This document shows positions 40,781 to 49,247 of a stretch of DNA of 64,000 nucleotides, piece by piece. The notes beneath the pieces were generated by a model that was given only the letters and a program-made list of their open reading frames with translations, did not search any database and had not been told where the DNA came from. The stretch is from Streptomyces sp. NBC_00554. Lineage in GTDB: Bacteria; Actinomycetota; Actinomycetes; Streptomycetales; Streptomycetaceae. The stretch's first letter is position 1. Each line of letters opens with the position of its first letter. Made by a program: the position numbers and the translations under genes. The stretch is from assembly GCF_041431135.1 (NCBI RefSeq), contig NZ_CP107799.1, positions 7,564,001 to 7,628,000 of the forward strand, given 5' to 3'.

Positions 40781-41497
40781 CTAGTCCTCGCCCAGGTACG
40801 CCTTCCGGACCGACTCGTCGTGCAGGAGGTCCTGCCCGGCGCCGGAGAGGACGATGCTGCCCACCTCCATGACGTGTCCGTGGTCGGCGAGGGAGAGCGC
40901 CGCCTGGGCGTTCTGCTCGACGAGGAGGATCGTCGTGCCCTGGGACTTGAGCTCGGCGATGGTCGACATGATCTTCTGCATCATGATCGGCGAGAGGCCC
41001 ATGGAGGGTTCGTCGAGCATGAGCAGCTTGGGCTGGGACATCAGCGCCCGGCCCATGGCCAGCATCTGCTGCTCACCGCCGGAGAGGGTTCCCGCGGCCT
41101 GCTTCCTGCGCTCCCCGAGGATGGGGAAGAGGTCGTAGGCGCGCTGGATGTCCTTCGCGATGGCCGGCTTGTCGTCGCGCAGGAAGGCACCGAGCCGCAG
41201 ATTGTCCTCGATGGTCATGCGGGGAAAGATGTGCCGACCCTCGGGGGAGTGGGCGAGCCCCAGCGAGACGATCTGGTGGGCGGGGGTCTTCTTCAGCGAC
41301 TTGCCCTGGAACTTGATCTGGCCGCCGACGGGCTTGAGGAGGCCGGACAGGGTGCGCAGGGTGGTGGTCTTGCCGGCGCCGTTGGTGCCGATGAGGGTGA
41401 CCACCTCGCCGGCCTCGACCTTGAACGAGATGCCCTTGACGGCTTCGATCTTGCCGTAGGCGACTCGGAGGTCCTCGACTTCGAGCAGTGCGGTCAT
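40781..41497 (-). CDS. livF: Branched-chain amino acid ABC transporter ATP-binding protein
   Basis: A 238-residue ATPase of the high-affinity leucine/isoleucine/valine importer. Walker A is GTNGAGKTT (near residue 37), the signature is LSGGEQQMLAMGRAL, and Walker B is LLMLDEPSMGLSP. The start overlaps the livG stop by 4 bp (ATGA). It is the last gene of livK-H-M-G-F and ends at a strong terminator. LivF rather than LivG is supported by the AYLGED C-terminus and the position. Confidence 0.94.
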   Translation of the reverse strand: MTALLEVEDLRVAYGKIEAVKGISFKVEAGEVVTLIGTNGAGKTTTLRTLSGLLKPVGGQIKFQGKSLKKTPAHQIVSLGLAHSPEGRHIFPRMTIEDNLRLGAFLRDDKPAIAKDIQRAYDLFPILGERRKQAAGTLSGGEQQMLAMGRALMSQPKLLMLDEPSMGLSPIMMQKIMSTIAELKSQGTTILLVEQNAQAALSLADHGHVMEVGSIVLSGAGQDLLHDESVRKAYLGED

Positions 41498-42405
41498 CGG
41501 TCGTTCTCCTTGCCGGGCGCGGCGTCCGTCGTGGTGTCGGCGTTCGCCTCGGCGGCTTCGACCTCGGCGAGCTCTTCGTGACCGGGGGCGTCCTCGAAGG
41601 GCTCGCCGAGGTAGGCGGCGATGACGCGCTCGTCGCCCTGGACGGTTTCGCTGTCGCCCTCGACGAGCTTCTCGCCCTGGACGAGGACGGCGACGCGGTC
41701 GCAGAGGTTGAAGATGAACCGCATGTCGTGCTCGATGACGAGGATGGCGATGCCCATGTCCCGGATCGCGAAGACGAGTTCCTCGGTGGCCCGGGTCTCC
41801 TGCGGGTTCATGCCGGCGGTGGGCTCGTCGAGAAGGAGCAGGCCCGGCTCGCTGGCCAGGGCTCGTGCGATCTCGAGCTTGCGCTGCTCGCCGTAGGGGA
41901 GGTTCCTGGCGAGGTGGTCGCGCTTGGCGGCCAGGCCGATGAACTCCAGGAGCTCCATCGCGCGCTCTTCGGAGGCCTTCTCGGCCTTCTTGAAGCCGGG
42001 TCCGCGCAGGAGGGCCGACCAGAGGCCTTCCTTGGTGCGGGTGTGGCGGCCCACGAGCACGTTCTCCAGGACCGTCATGTTGGCGAAGAGACGGATGTTC
42101 TGGAAGGTACGGGCGACGCCGGCCGCGGTGACCTTGAAGGACTTCGGCGGCAGGACGGTGCCCTTGTAGCGGACCTCTCCCTCGGTGGGGATGTAGAGCC
42201 CGGTGAGGCAGTTGAAGAAGGTCGTCTTGCCGGCGCCGTTGGGGCCGATCAGTCCGACGATCTCGCCGCTGTTGACGGTGAGGTCGACATTGCGTACGGC
42301 GGTGAGGCCGCCGAAGCGCATGGTGACGCCACGGGCGTCGAGTACGACTTCGCCGGGGGAGTTGGCGCCGGAGGAGGCTGCCGGGGTGGTGGTCTCGGTA
42401 GTCAT
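41494..42405 (-). CDS. livG: Branched-chain amino acid ABC transporter ATP-binding protein
   Basis: A 303-residue ATPase, the second of the liv pair. Walker A is GPNGAGKTTFFNCL, the LivG-type signature is LPYGEQRKLEIARALA, and Walker B is LLLLDEPTAGMNPQE. Extra Thr/Ala/Glu-rich tails at both ends (about 25 and 40 residues) are probably disordered. It starts 5 bp after livM and overlaps livF by 4 bp. Confidence 0.94.
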   Translation of the reverse strand: MTTETTTPAASSGANSPGEVVLDARGVTMRFGGLTAVRNVDLTVNSGEIVGLIGPNGAGKTTFFNCLTGLYIPTEGEVRYKGTVLPPKSFKVTAAGVARTFQNIRLFANMTVLENVLVGRHTRTKEGLWSALLRGPGFKKAEKASEERAMELLEFIGLAAKRDHLARNLPYGEQRKLEIARALASEPGLLLLDEPTAGMNPQETRATEELVFAIRDMGIAILVIEHDMRFIFNLCDRVAVLVQGEKLVEGDSETVQGDERVIAAYLGEPFEDAPGHEELAEVEAAEANADTTTDAAPGKENDR

Positions 42406-42410
42406 GGTGG

Positions 42411-44246
42411 TCAGACCCCTGCCTTGCTGAGGACTGTGGGTGCTTCCGCGTCTTCGTGGAATTCGAGCTGGCGGCGCCGGTTCGGGATGAGGCCCTCAGG
42501 GCGGAAGCGCATCAGCAGGACGAGCGCGAGGCCGAAGGCGAGGAGCTGGTAGTCGTCCAGGAACTGGAGCTTGGCCGGGATGAGGTAGAGCAGTGCGGCG
42601 CCGACGAGCGGTCCGCTGATGGTGCCCATGCCGCCGAGGACGACTGCCGCGAGCAGGAACGCCGAGTTGGGGGGGACGACGTTGGCGAAGGTGTACTGCT
42701 CGGGGGTCACGGTGTAGGTGACGTGTGCCTGCACCGTACCCGCGAGGCCGGCGAGAGCGGCGCCGAGGGCGAAGGCGATGAGCTTGACCCGGAAGCCGTT
42801 GATGCCCATGGCCAGAGCGGCGGTCTCATCCTCACGGATGGCGATCCAGGCGCGGCCGATGCGGGAGTCGCTGCTGCGCCGGAAGACGATCACGACGACG
42901 AACGTGATGAGGAGCATCAGCAGGAAGTAGTTGGCGAATCGGGCGATGGTGAACCCGGCAAAGCTGTGTTCCGCGCCGAAGTCGAAGCCCAGGATGTTGA
43001 GGTTCGGGATCGACGCGATGCCGTTGGAGCCGTTGGTGATGTCCGGGCCCGAGGTGCCGTCCATGTTGAGGACGGCGATGCGGAAGATCTCACCGAAGCC
43101 GAGGGTCACGATGGCGAGGTAGTCGCCGCGGAGCCGCAGGGTGGGCGCGCCGATGAGGACGCCGAAGACCATGGCGACGGCGGCGCCGAGCAGGGCCGAG
43201 GCCCAGAACGGGAAGTGGACGTCGAACGGCGAGGACGGGGAACCGGAGACCATGGCCGCGGTGTAGGCGCCGACACCGAGGAAGGCGACGTATCCGAGGT
43301 CGAGGAGGCCGGCGAGGCCGACGACGATGTTCAGGCCGAGGGCGACGGTGGCGAAGATCAGGATGTAGACGCCGATCGTCGCGTACTGGTCGTCGGACTG
43401 GGTGAAGGGGAAGGCGGCGGCGGCGAGGAACGCGCCGAGCATCGTCACGTTGCGGTGCTTCGCGGTGAGCGCGGAGATCCGGCTGACGAGGCCCGCCTTG
43501 GCGGCGGCGGCGAAGGCGAAGCCCGTGGTGATGAGGAAGCCGACGAAGAGCTCGTCGTACTCGGTGCCGATGCCGTACGTGAAGACGATCAGACCCAGGG
43601 CGAGCGCCGCGACGATGATCAGGATCTCGGCGTACGAGGGCAGCTTGCGGGCCGGGGCGGGGGTGCCGGAGGCGAAGGCCGCCTTGATGACACTGACCTG
43701 GTTGCGTACGTCGAGGAGAAGCCGCTCGCGGGGGGTGTCCTCGGGGTCGGCGATGTCGGGTTCCGGCCGCTGGAACGGCAGGGAGAGAGCGCCGAGGAGG
43801 GAGCCGAGGGTGGCGATCGCGACGATGTAGCCGCCGGGTTCGAGGTTGACGATCCCGCCGAGCTGGACGGTGATCGCGATGACTGTGAACCAGGCGGTGG
43901 CGAAGGTGCCGAGCGCGGCGAGCTTCAGGGCGCTGGAGGCGCCCGCGGGTACCAGCCAGCCCAGGCCCTTGACGCCGTACGAGGCGAGGCCGAACAGGGT
44001 GGTGAGGGCGCCGCCGATGAGGACGAGGACCTGGAGGCCGCCCGGGTAGCCGTAGACGGTGAGGTCACCGGGGAACTCGTCGGTCCAGGTCCAGGCGAGG
44101 AAGGCGGAGACGACGGCGAGTGCGCCGCCACCGGTGGCGAGGGCGCGGCCGATGGTGGGGGGGATGGCGACGAGGCCCTTGAGCTCTCCCGGGTTCGGGG
44201 TGCTGGGCGTCTCGGGAGCGGTGGTCTGTGTGGTCATCGGTGTCAC
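42411..44246 (-). CDS. livM: Branched-chain amino acid ABC transporter permease, long form
   Basis: A 611-residue permease, starting at GTG 44246 that overlaps the livH stop by 4 bp. The C-terminal 320 residues are the LivM domain (VGLAGLLDLGYVAFLGVGAYTAAM, LRLRGDYLAIVTLGFGEI, GINGFRVKLIAFALGAALAGLAG). About 270 residues come before it, with six or so additional hydrophobic helices, making it almost twice the length of the E. coli protein. Long forms of this kind appear usual in Streptomyces. A cytosolic loop near residues 165-205 separates the two halves. Confidence 0.92.
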   Translation of the reverse strand: MTPMTTQTTAPETPSTPNPGELKGLVAIPPTIGRALATGGGALAVVSAFLAWTWTDEFPGDLTVYGYPGGLQVLVLIGGALTTLFGLASYGVKGLGWLVPAGASSALKLAALGTFATAWFTVIAITVQLGGIVNLEPGGYIVAIATLGSLLGALSLPFQRPEPDIADPEDTPRERLLLDVRNQVSVIKAAFASGTPAPARKLPSYAEILIIVAALALGLIVFTYGIGTEYDELFVGFLITTGFAFAAAAKAGLVSRISALTAKHRNVTMLGAFLAAAAFPFTQSDDQYATIGVYILIFATVALGLNIVVGLAGLLDLGYVAFLGVGAYTAAMVSGSPSSPFDVHFPFWASALLGAAVAMVFGVLIGAPTLRLRGDYLAIVTLGFGEIFRIAVLNMDGTSGPDITNGSNGIASIPNLNILGFDFGAEHSFAGFTIARFANYFLLMLLITFVVVIVFRRSSDSRIGRAWIAIREDETAALAMGINGFRVKLIAFALGAALAGLAGTVQAHVTYTVTPEQYTFANVVPPNSAFLLAAVVLGGMGTISGPLVGAALLYLIPAKLQFLDDYQLLAFGLALVLLMRFRPEGLIPNRRRQLEFHEDAEAPTVLSKAGV

Positions 44247-45175
44247 GCCCTGTCCGCCACGCGCTCACCGAGCAGGCCCTGTGGCCTGAACAGGAGTACG
44301 AGGATGAGAAGTACGAAGGCCCAGACGTTGGCCCAGGACTGGCCGCCGAGCTGCGACATTCCGGGGACGTCGGCGATGTAGGCGGTGGCCATGGTTTCGG
44401 CGAGGCCCAGGACGAGGCCGCCGATCATGGCTCCGTAGATGTTGCCGATGCCACCGAGGACCGCGGCGGTGAAGGCCTTGAGGCCCAGGATGAAGCCCAT
44501 CCGGAAGTTGATCTCGCCGTACTTGAACCCGTAGGCCACGCCCCCGATGGCGGCGAAGGCGGCGCCGAGGGCGAACGCGACCACGATGATGCGGTCGGTG
44601 TTGATGCCCATGAGCTTGGCGGTGTCCGGGTCCTGGGCGGTGGCCTGCATGCCGCGTCCGGTGCGGGTCTTCATCACGAAGTAGGCGAGGATCGCCATGC
44701 TGATGGGGGCGGCGACGAAGAGGAAGATGTCGCCGGTCTGGATGGTGACGCTGCCGATCTCGAAGGGCCCGCCGGGGATGCTCGGGAAGATGATGGCGGA
44801 CTTGGCGTCCGGGTACCAGGCCCACACCGCCTGCTGGAGGGCGAGGGAGAGGCCGATGGCGGTGATGAGGGGGGCGAGGCGTGGTGCGCTGCGCAGCGGT
44901 CGGTAGGCGAACCGTTCGGCTCCCACAGCGACCGTGGTGGAGACGACGATGGCGCCGATGAGCATCAGGGGCAGCGCGAGCCACATGGTGGTGCCGTCGG
45001 GCAGGATGTACAGGTAGACCGTGAGAGCGCCGAAGGCCCCGGTCATGAAGATCTCGCCGTGGGCGAAGTTGATGAGCTGGACGATGCCGTAGACCATTGT
45101 GTAGCCGATGGCGACGAGCCCGTACATGGATCCCAGTAGCAGGCCATTGACCAGCTGCTGCGGCAGTTCGTTCAC
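44243..45175 (-). CDS. livH: Branched-chain amino acid ABC transporter permease
   Basis: A 310-residue integral membrane permease of the liv importer. Family blocks are LVNGLLLGSMYGLVAIGYTMVYGIVQLINFAHGEIFM at the N-terminus and RTGRGMQATAQDPDTAKLMGIN in the cytosolic coupling loop, followed by ILGLKAFTAAVLGGIGNIYGAMIGGL. About eight helices are visible. It starts 119 bp after livK, with a strong hairpin between, and overlaps livM by 4 bp. Confidence 0.94.
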   Translation of the reverse strand: MNELPQQLVNGLLLGSMYGLVAIGYTMVYGIVQLINFAHGEIFMTGAFGALTVYLYILPDGTTMWLALPLMLIGAIVVSTTVAVGAERFAYRPLRSAPRLAPLITAIGLSLALQQAVWAWYPDAKSAIIFPSIPGGPFEIGSVTIQTGDIFLFVAAPISMAILAYFVMKTRTGRGMQATAQDPDTAKLMGINTDRIIVVAFALGAAFAAIGGVAYGFKYGEINFRMGFILGLKAFTAAVLGGIGNIYGAMIGGLVLGLAETMATAYIADVPGMSQLGGQSWANVWAFVLLILVLLFRPQGLLGERVADRA

Positions 45176-45238
45176 CGCATGTCCTCCGAGACGTTCGGAC
45201 GTCGGATGTTCGACGAGTGGGGGCTGGATGCGAGTCCG

Positions 45239-45270
45239 CGCGGGGCGCCTGTGGTGCAGCGCCCCGCGCG
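45239..45270 (-). terminator. Intra-operon hairpin between livK and livH
   Basis: An 11-bp perfect stem, GCGCGGGGCGC / GCGCCCCGCGC with a 10-nt loop, lies about 25 bp after the livK stop and 64 bp before the livH start. As a partial terminator or RNA-stabilising end it would give more binding protein than permease. Confidence 0.7.
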
Positions 45271-45294
45271 GCTCGTCTGTGGTGCGGGTGGGGG

Positions 45295-46527
45295 TCAGCC
45301 TGTGTAGGTGCCGGACTTCACGGCCTTCCAGGCGCCGTTCTCGACCGCGTAGACGGTGAGCTGCTTGTTGGTCGCGTCACCGAACTCGTCGAAGGAGACC
45401 TTGCCGGTCACACCGTCGAAGGAGACGTTCTGCATGGCAGCGGTGACCTTGGCGCGGGCGTCGGACGGAAGCTTGCCGTCGTTGTCGTCGACGACCTTCT
45501 TCACGGCCTCGATGATCGCCCAGGCCGAGTCGTAGGAGTAGCCGCCGTACGCCTCGTAGGCGTCCTTGTAGCCCGCGGCCTTGTAGTTGGCGACGAACTC
45601 CTTGGCGGAGGCGAGCTCCTCGACCGGCGCGCCGACCGAGGTGGCGAGGTCGCCGGTGGCCGTGGAGCCGGCCAGCTTGATGAAGTCGGCGCTGTAGATG
45701 CCGTCACCGCCGACCACCGGGATCTTGGCGCCCGCGGCCTTGATCTGCTTGCTGAGCGGGCCGGCCTGCGGGTACTCGCCGCCGTAGTAGACGACGTCCG
45801 CGCCGGAGCTCTTCACCTGGGTGGCGACCGCGGAGAAGTCCTTGGTCTCGGGGTCGATGTGCTGCGTGCCGACCACAGTGCCGCCGAGCTTCTTGAACTC
45901 CTCGGTGAAGGTGGCGGCCAGACCGGCGCCGTAGGTCTTCTTGTCGTCGATGACGAAGACCTTCTTCTTCTTGGAGTCGTTGTAGACGTACTGCGCGGCG
46001 AACGGGCCCTGGATGGCGTCCGTGGTCGCGGTGCGGAAGTACGACGCGTACGGGCGCTTCTTCGTGCCGGTGTTCCACTCCGTGCCCTGGGTCAGGGCCG
46101 GGTTGGTGTTGGCGGGAGAGACCTCGACGAGCTTGTTGTCGTCGAAGATCTTCTGCATGGACTCGGCGACGGAGGAGTTCAGCGGTCCGACTACGCCGAG
46201 GACCTCCTTGTCGGCGACGAGCTTGGAGGCGTTCTGCTGGCCCGAGGAGGGCAGCGCCTGGTCGTCGAGGGCCTCGATCTTGAAGGTGACGCCGTCGACG
46301 TACTTCTGCTCGTTGGCCTGCTTGGTCGCGAGGTCCACGGAGTTCTTGATGCCGAGGCCCAGAGCGGACAGGTCGCCGGTCAGCGGGGCGTCGATGCCTA
46401 TGGTGACGGTGGTGCCACTGTCACCGGAGCCCGAGCCGCCGTCGTCGTCGCGCGAGCCGCAGGCGGTAAGGGTGAGTGCTCCCGCCGCCAGCGCGGCGGT
46501 GATGGCGATGAACGAACGTTGACGCAC
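45295..46527 (-). CDS. livK: Branched-chain amino acid-binding lipoprotein
   Basis: A 410-residue extracellular binding lipoprotein that delivers leucine, isoleucine or valine to LivHMGF. The signal ends in the lipobox LTAC (Cys at about residue 23), followed by a Gly/Ser/Asp linker. The type 1 periplasmic-binding fold shows VTIGIDAPLTGDLSALGLGIKNSVDLA and EVLGVVGPLNSSVAESMQ near the N-terminal lobe. GTG 46527 is the start, with AAAGGA upstream. The 281 bp before it hold no gene; no clear promoter box could be assigned there. Confidence 0.93.
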   Translation of the reverse strand: MRQRSFIAITAALAAGALTLTACGSRDDDGGSGSGDSGTTVTIGIDAPLTGDLSALGLGIKNSVDLATKQANEQKYVDGVTFKIEALDDQALPSSGQQNASKLVADKEVLGVVGPLNSSVAESMQKIFDDNKLVEVSPANTNPALTQGTEWNTGTKKRPYASYFRTATTDAIQGPFAAQYVYNDSKKKKVFVIDDKKTYGAGLAATFTEEFKKLGGTVVGTQHIDPETKDFSAVATQVKSSGADVVYYGGEYPQAGPLSKQIKAAGAKIPVVGGDGIYSADFIKLAGSTATGDLATSVGAPVEELASAKEFVANYKAAGYKDAYEAYGGYSYDSAWAIIEAVKKVVDDNDGKLPSDARAKVTAAMQNVSFDGVTGKVSFDEFGDATNKQLTVYAVENGAWKAVKSGTYTG

Positions 46528-46808
46528 GGTCAGTCCTTTCCCTGGCGCGGCCCTCCCCCATGGAAGCGGCCGAGTCGAGCGCTGAGCTGAGCCGAAATGA
46601 TTTCGAATCCCTGGCGCGGTGACTGGGCGTGACTCTAAGCGGGTGATGGGAACAACGAGGAGGGTCTGGGGAAGGCTGTGACGCTCTTGTTATGACACGA
46701 GGTAATGCAGAGCGGTACTGAGTGGGTGGAACAGCGGAATTCCGGCTGATTCGCCCTGTCCGCATGTTGAGAACGCGCAGGACCCGGAGGGGTGTGTTCA
46801 GGAGTGTT

Positions 46809-47441
46809 CTAGGACTTTGGTGATGACATGGAATTGTTGCCGCAGGCTACCTGGAGTGCTTCCGAGAGGTCTTGTGCGTATAGCTCACCCAGGATGAAGC
46901 TGTGCACTTGTATTGCGTGCGTATTACGCAGAGTTACGTCCAGGAAAGGGAACCCGGCGTTCCGGGGCACTTTCGCGCATTCGTTGACGTGCACGGTGAT
47001 CGTGATCCTGTGAGGAAAACCGGCCCTTGTCCGGAACGGAGGGTGCGGATCCGAGGTGAGGGAGAAGCCGGCGGAGGGCTGATCGATCCGCAACACGGTG
47101 ACCGGAGGGCCGGAACTCACGGTGAGCTCCACCGCGAAGGTGAAGGCCCCGCGCGGATGGTTCGGGGACGGGCCCTCCTTGCCCGCGTAAACGACCTCGG
47201 TCACCTGGGACGGGTAGGGCGGGGCGGGGGCCGGAGGCTGCCGGGGCCGGGTGGCGTAGAGATAGCCGCCGACGACGAGGACGGCGGCGGACATCCCGGC
47301 GGCGAGCGCGGCGCGGCGGTGCCGGGCGTACAGCTGCATGAGCGGCCCGCGCGGGGCCTCGGGGGGCCGTGGGGTCTCCGGATCCGGGGTGTCCCGTGCG
47401 TGGGTGCCTTCGCCCGGTTCGACGGGACCGATGTCGCTCAC
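46809..47441 (-). CDS. Membrane-anchored hypothetical protein, Tat/Sec-independent N-in topology
   Basis: A 210-residue protein of unknown function. GTG 47441 is chosen because GGAGG lies about 9 bp upstream and the start overlaps the stop of the lipoprotein gene (GTGA). A Pro/Glu-rich cytosolic segment (1-45) leads to one membrane helix (AALAAGMSAAVLVVGGYLYA) and an outside domain of about 145 residues. That domain is beta-rich with two cysteines (NECAKVP and VACGNN) that may form a disulphide. It is coupled to the upstream lipoprotein, so both probably work at the membrane surface. Confidence 0.72.
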   Translation of the reverse strand: MSDIGPVEPGEGTHARDTPDPETPRPPEAPRGPLMQLYARHRRAALAAGMSAAVLVVGGYLYATRPRQPPAPAPPYPSQVTEVVYAGKEGPSPNHPRGAFTFAVELTVSSGPPVTVLRIDQPSAGFSLTSDPHPPFRTRAGFPHRITITVHVNECAKVPRNAGFPFLDVTLRNTHAIQVHSFILGELYAQDLSEALQVACGNNSMSSPKS

Positions 47442-47872
47442 TGCCAGGGACCTCCGCTCGGGGCGCCGTCGCGGTAGCGCTCCGCGCACAGTTCGCGCGC
47501 CCGGCGGTCGATCAACAGCTCGGCCGCCTCCTCGCCCTTGCGCTTCTCCTCGGCCCGGGCGGCGTCCACGACCTTCACCAGGATCTCGTACTGCCCGTTG
47601 GACAGGCCCATCGACTGGTAGTCCCCGTAGGAGTCCTGGTCCAGCGCCTCCCGCGACCAGTACGAGACGAGTTGGGCGCACAGGTCCTCGGGAGGCGTGA
47701 CCTCGGGGGAGGGGGAACCGGACGGAGACGGGGTGCCGGAGCCGGTCCGCGAGGCCGTCGTCGTCCCGTCCTTCGCGCCGGATTCCCCGCATCCGGTGAG
47801 CAGGACGCCGGTGAGAAGAGCCAGTCCTGTCCCGAGCGCTGCCCGCGTCCAGCCGGCCCCTGCCGTTCCCAT
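47438..47872 (-). CDS. Small lipoprotein, hypothetical
   Basis: A 144-residue predicted lipoprotein. The signal peptide ends LLTGVLLTGC, a good lipobox with Cys near residue 28. A Ser/Thr/Pro/Gly linker of about 30 residues follows, then a helical domain (EDLCAQLVSYWSREALDQDSYGDYQSMGLS). Two cysteines remain after the lipid-modified one (DLCAQ and RELCAER). No family is recognised. It is the first gene of a two-gene unit with the membrane protein at 46809, divergent from the ceramidase-like gene. Confidence 0.75.
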   Translation of the reverse strand: MGTAGAGWTRAALGTGLALLTGVLLTGCGESGAKDGTTTASRTGSGTPSPSGSPSPEVTPPEDLCAQLVSYWSREALDQDSYGDYQSMGLSNGQYEILVKVVDAARAEEKRKGEEAAELLIDRRARELCAERYRDGAPSGGPWQ

Positions 47873-47936
47873 ACCTTGACGCTAAGGGGCCGGGTGCCCG
47901 GGATCAACGGATGCGGACCGGACAGGATGGAGGACC

Positions 47937-48638
47937 GTGAACTGGAACGAGCACCTCGACGAGTACTGCGAGCGAGGGTCGGCGGCCTTCTGGGCCGAAC
48001 CCGTCAACGCGTTGACCAATCTGGCCTTCCTCGTCGCGGCGTTGGCGATCTGGCGCATCCTCAGGCCCTGTCGGTCCGTGCCCGCGAGCATCGGGCTGCT
48101 GGCTCCGCTCATGGCACTCATCGGCATCGGCAGCTTCGCCTTCCACACACTGGCGACGCGGTGGTCCCAGGCGCTGGACGTCGTGCCCATCACGCTGTTC
48201 GTGCTCTTCTGCCTCGGGTGCGTCCTGCGCTGGTTCTACGGCCTCGCCTGGCGGCGGTGCGTGCTGGGAGTGGCCGGTTTCGGGGCCTTCACCGCCGTGT
48301 TCGGCGTGCCGGCCGGCGAGTTGATCCCCAACCGCTCCGGCATGTACGTCCCCGTGCTGCTGCTGATGACCGGCCTGGCGGTGACGCTGCGAGGATCCGC
48401 GGACGCGGGCCGGGCCGCCCACTGGCGGCAATTCGCCCTGGCGGCTGTGGTGTTCGCCCTCGCGCTGTCCGCCCGCACCGTGGACCAGGAGATCTGCGGG
48501 GCGTTCCCGCTCGGCACGCACTTCCTGTGGCACACCCTCGACGGCGTACTGGTCTTCCTGGTGTCCCGCGCCCTTGTCAGCCGCTGGCGCCAACTTGCGG
48601 ACGCCGACCGGGACCCGCTCGCCGCCCCCGCTCCGTAG
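47937..48638 (+). CDS. Ceramidase-like (CREST superfamily) membrane protein
   Basis: A 233-residue protein with about seven membrane helices and GTG start. It has the PF05875-like pattern: an N-terminal WNEHLDEYCERG...FWAEPVNALTNLAF, then GSFAFHTLATRWSQALDVVPI, and near the end LGTHFLWHTLDG. The Ser, His and Asp residues in these blocks correspond to the zinc-site residues of the CREST hydrolases. Streptomycetes do not make ordinary ceramides, so the natural substrate, if any, is unknown. It is a single gene, 64 bp from the divergent lipoprotein. Confidence 0.85.
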   Translation: MNWNEHLDEYCERGSAAFWAEPVNALTNLAFLVAALAIWRILRPCRSVPASIGLLAPLMALIGIGSFAFHTLATRWSQALDVVPITLFVLFCLGCVLRWFYGLAWRRCVLGVAGFGAFTAVFGVPAGELIPNRSGMYVPVLLLMTGLAVTLRGSADAGRAAHWRQFALAAVVFALALSARTVDQEICGAFPLGTHFLWHTLDGVLVFLVSRALVSRWRQLADADRDPLAAPAP

Positions 48639-48702
48639 CGGCCGCGGAGGAGCCGCCCGGCACCGGCGGGTGCCACCGCCGGCCGGTGCCGAGGCGTCCG
48701 CG

Positions 48703-49164
48703 TCAGCCGGTGGGTGCGTCCTTGAGCATGCAGGTCAGCCGGGCGGAGCAGACGCGCTTGCCGGCCTCGTCCGTGATGACGATCTCGTACGTCGCCGAGG
48801 ACCTCCCGCGGTGCACGGGCGTGGCCACACCCGTGACAAGGCCGGAGCGCACCCCGCGGTGGTGCGTGCAGTTCAGGTCGACCCCCACGGCGAGCTTGGA
48901 GCTGCCGCCGTGCAGCATCGCGCCGACGGAGCCGATGGTCTCCGCGAGGACGGCGGAGGCGCCGCCGTGCAGGAGGCCGTAGGGCTGGGTGTTGCCCTCC
49001 ACCGGCATCGTGCCCACGACCCGCTCGGCGGAGGCTTCGAGGATCTGCACGCCCATGCGCTGGCCGAGGTGGCCCGCCGAGAAGAGTGCGGGCAGGTCGA
49101 CGCCGAGCGCCGCGTACTCGTCGATGACCTCTTGCGGGAACTTCACGGTGTGCTGCTCGCCCAT
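48703..49164 (-). CDS. PaaI-family hotdog-fold thioesterase
   Basis: A 153-residue acyl-CoA thioesterase of the hotdog superfamily. The active-site region is LLHGGASAVLAETIGSVGAML (about residues 64-84), with the usual Asn/Glu-type catalytic residues, and VGVDLNCTHHRGVRSG forms the central strand. These small enzymes hydrolyse aromatic or hydroxylated acyl-CoA esters. It is a single gene. A perfect 7+7 bp palindrome 66 bp upstream of its start is a likely operator. It is downstream of the oxidoreductase gene on the same strand. Confidence 0.88.
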   Translation of the reverse strand: MGEQHTVKFPQEVIDEYAALGVDLPALFSAGHLGQRMGVQILEASAERVVGTMPVEGNTQPYGLLHGGASAVLAETIGSVGAMLHGGSSKLAVGVDLNCTHHRGVRSGLVTGVATPVHRGRSSATYEIVITDEAGKRVCSARLTCMLKDAPTG

Positions 49165-49229
49165 CGGGCCCGACTCCGTCCGTCGTGGATCACTGTGTGC
49201 GGATCGTTGTGGATCGATCCCACCGGCTC

Positions 49230-49247
49230 ACTGAGCAAACGCTCAGT
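49230..49247. promoter_or_regulatory. Operator-like palindrome upstream of the thioesterase
   Basis: ACTGAGC-AAAC-GCTCAGT is a perfect 7-bp inverted repeat with a 4-nt centre, of the kind bound by TetR-family repressors of acyl-CoA metabolism. It overlaps the stop codon of the upstream oxidoreductase gene (49243-49245). Confidence 0.55.
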
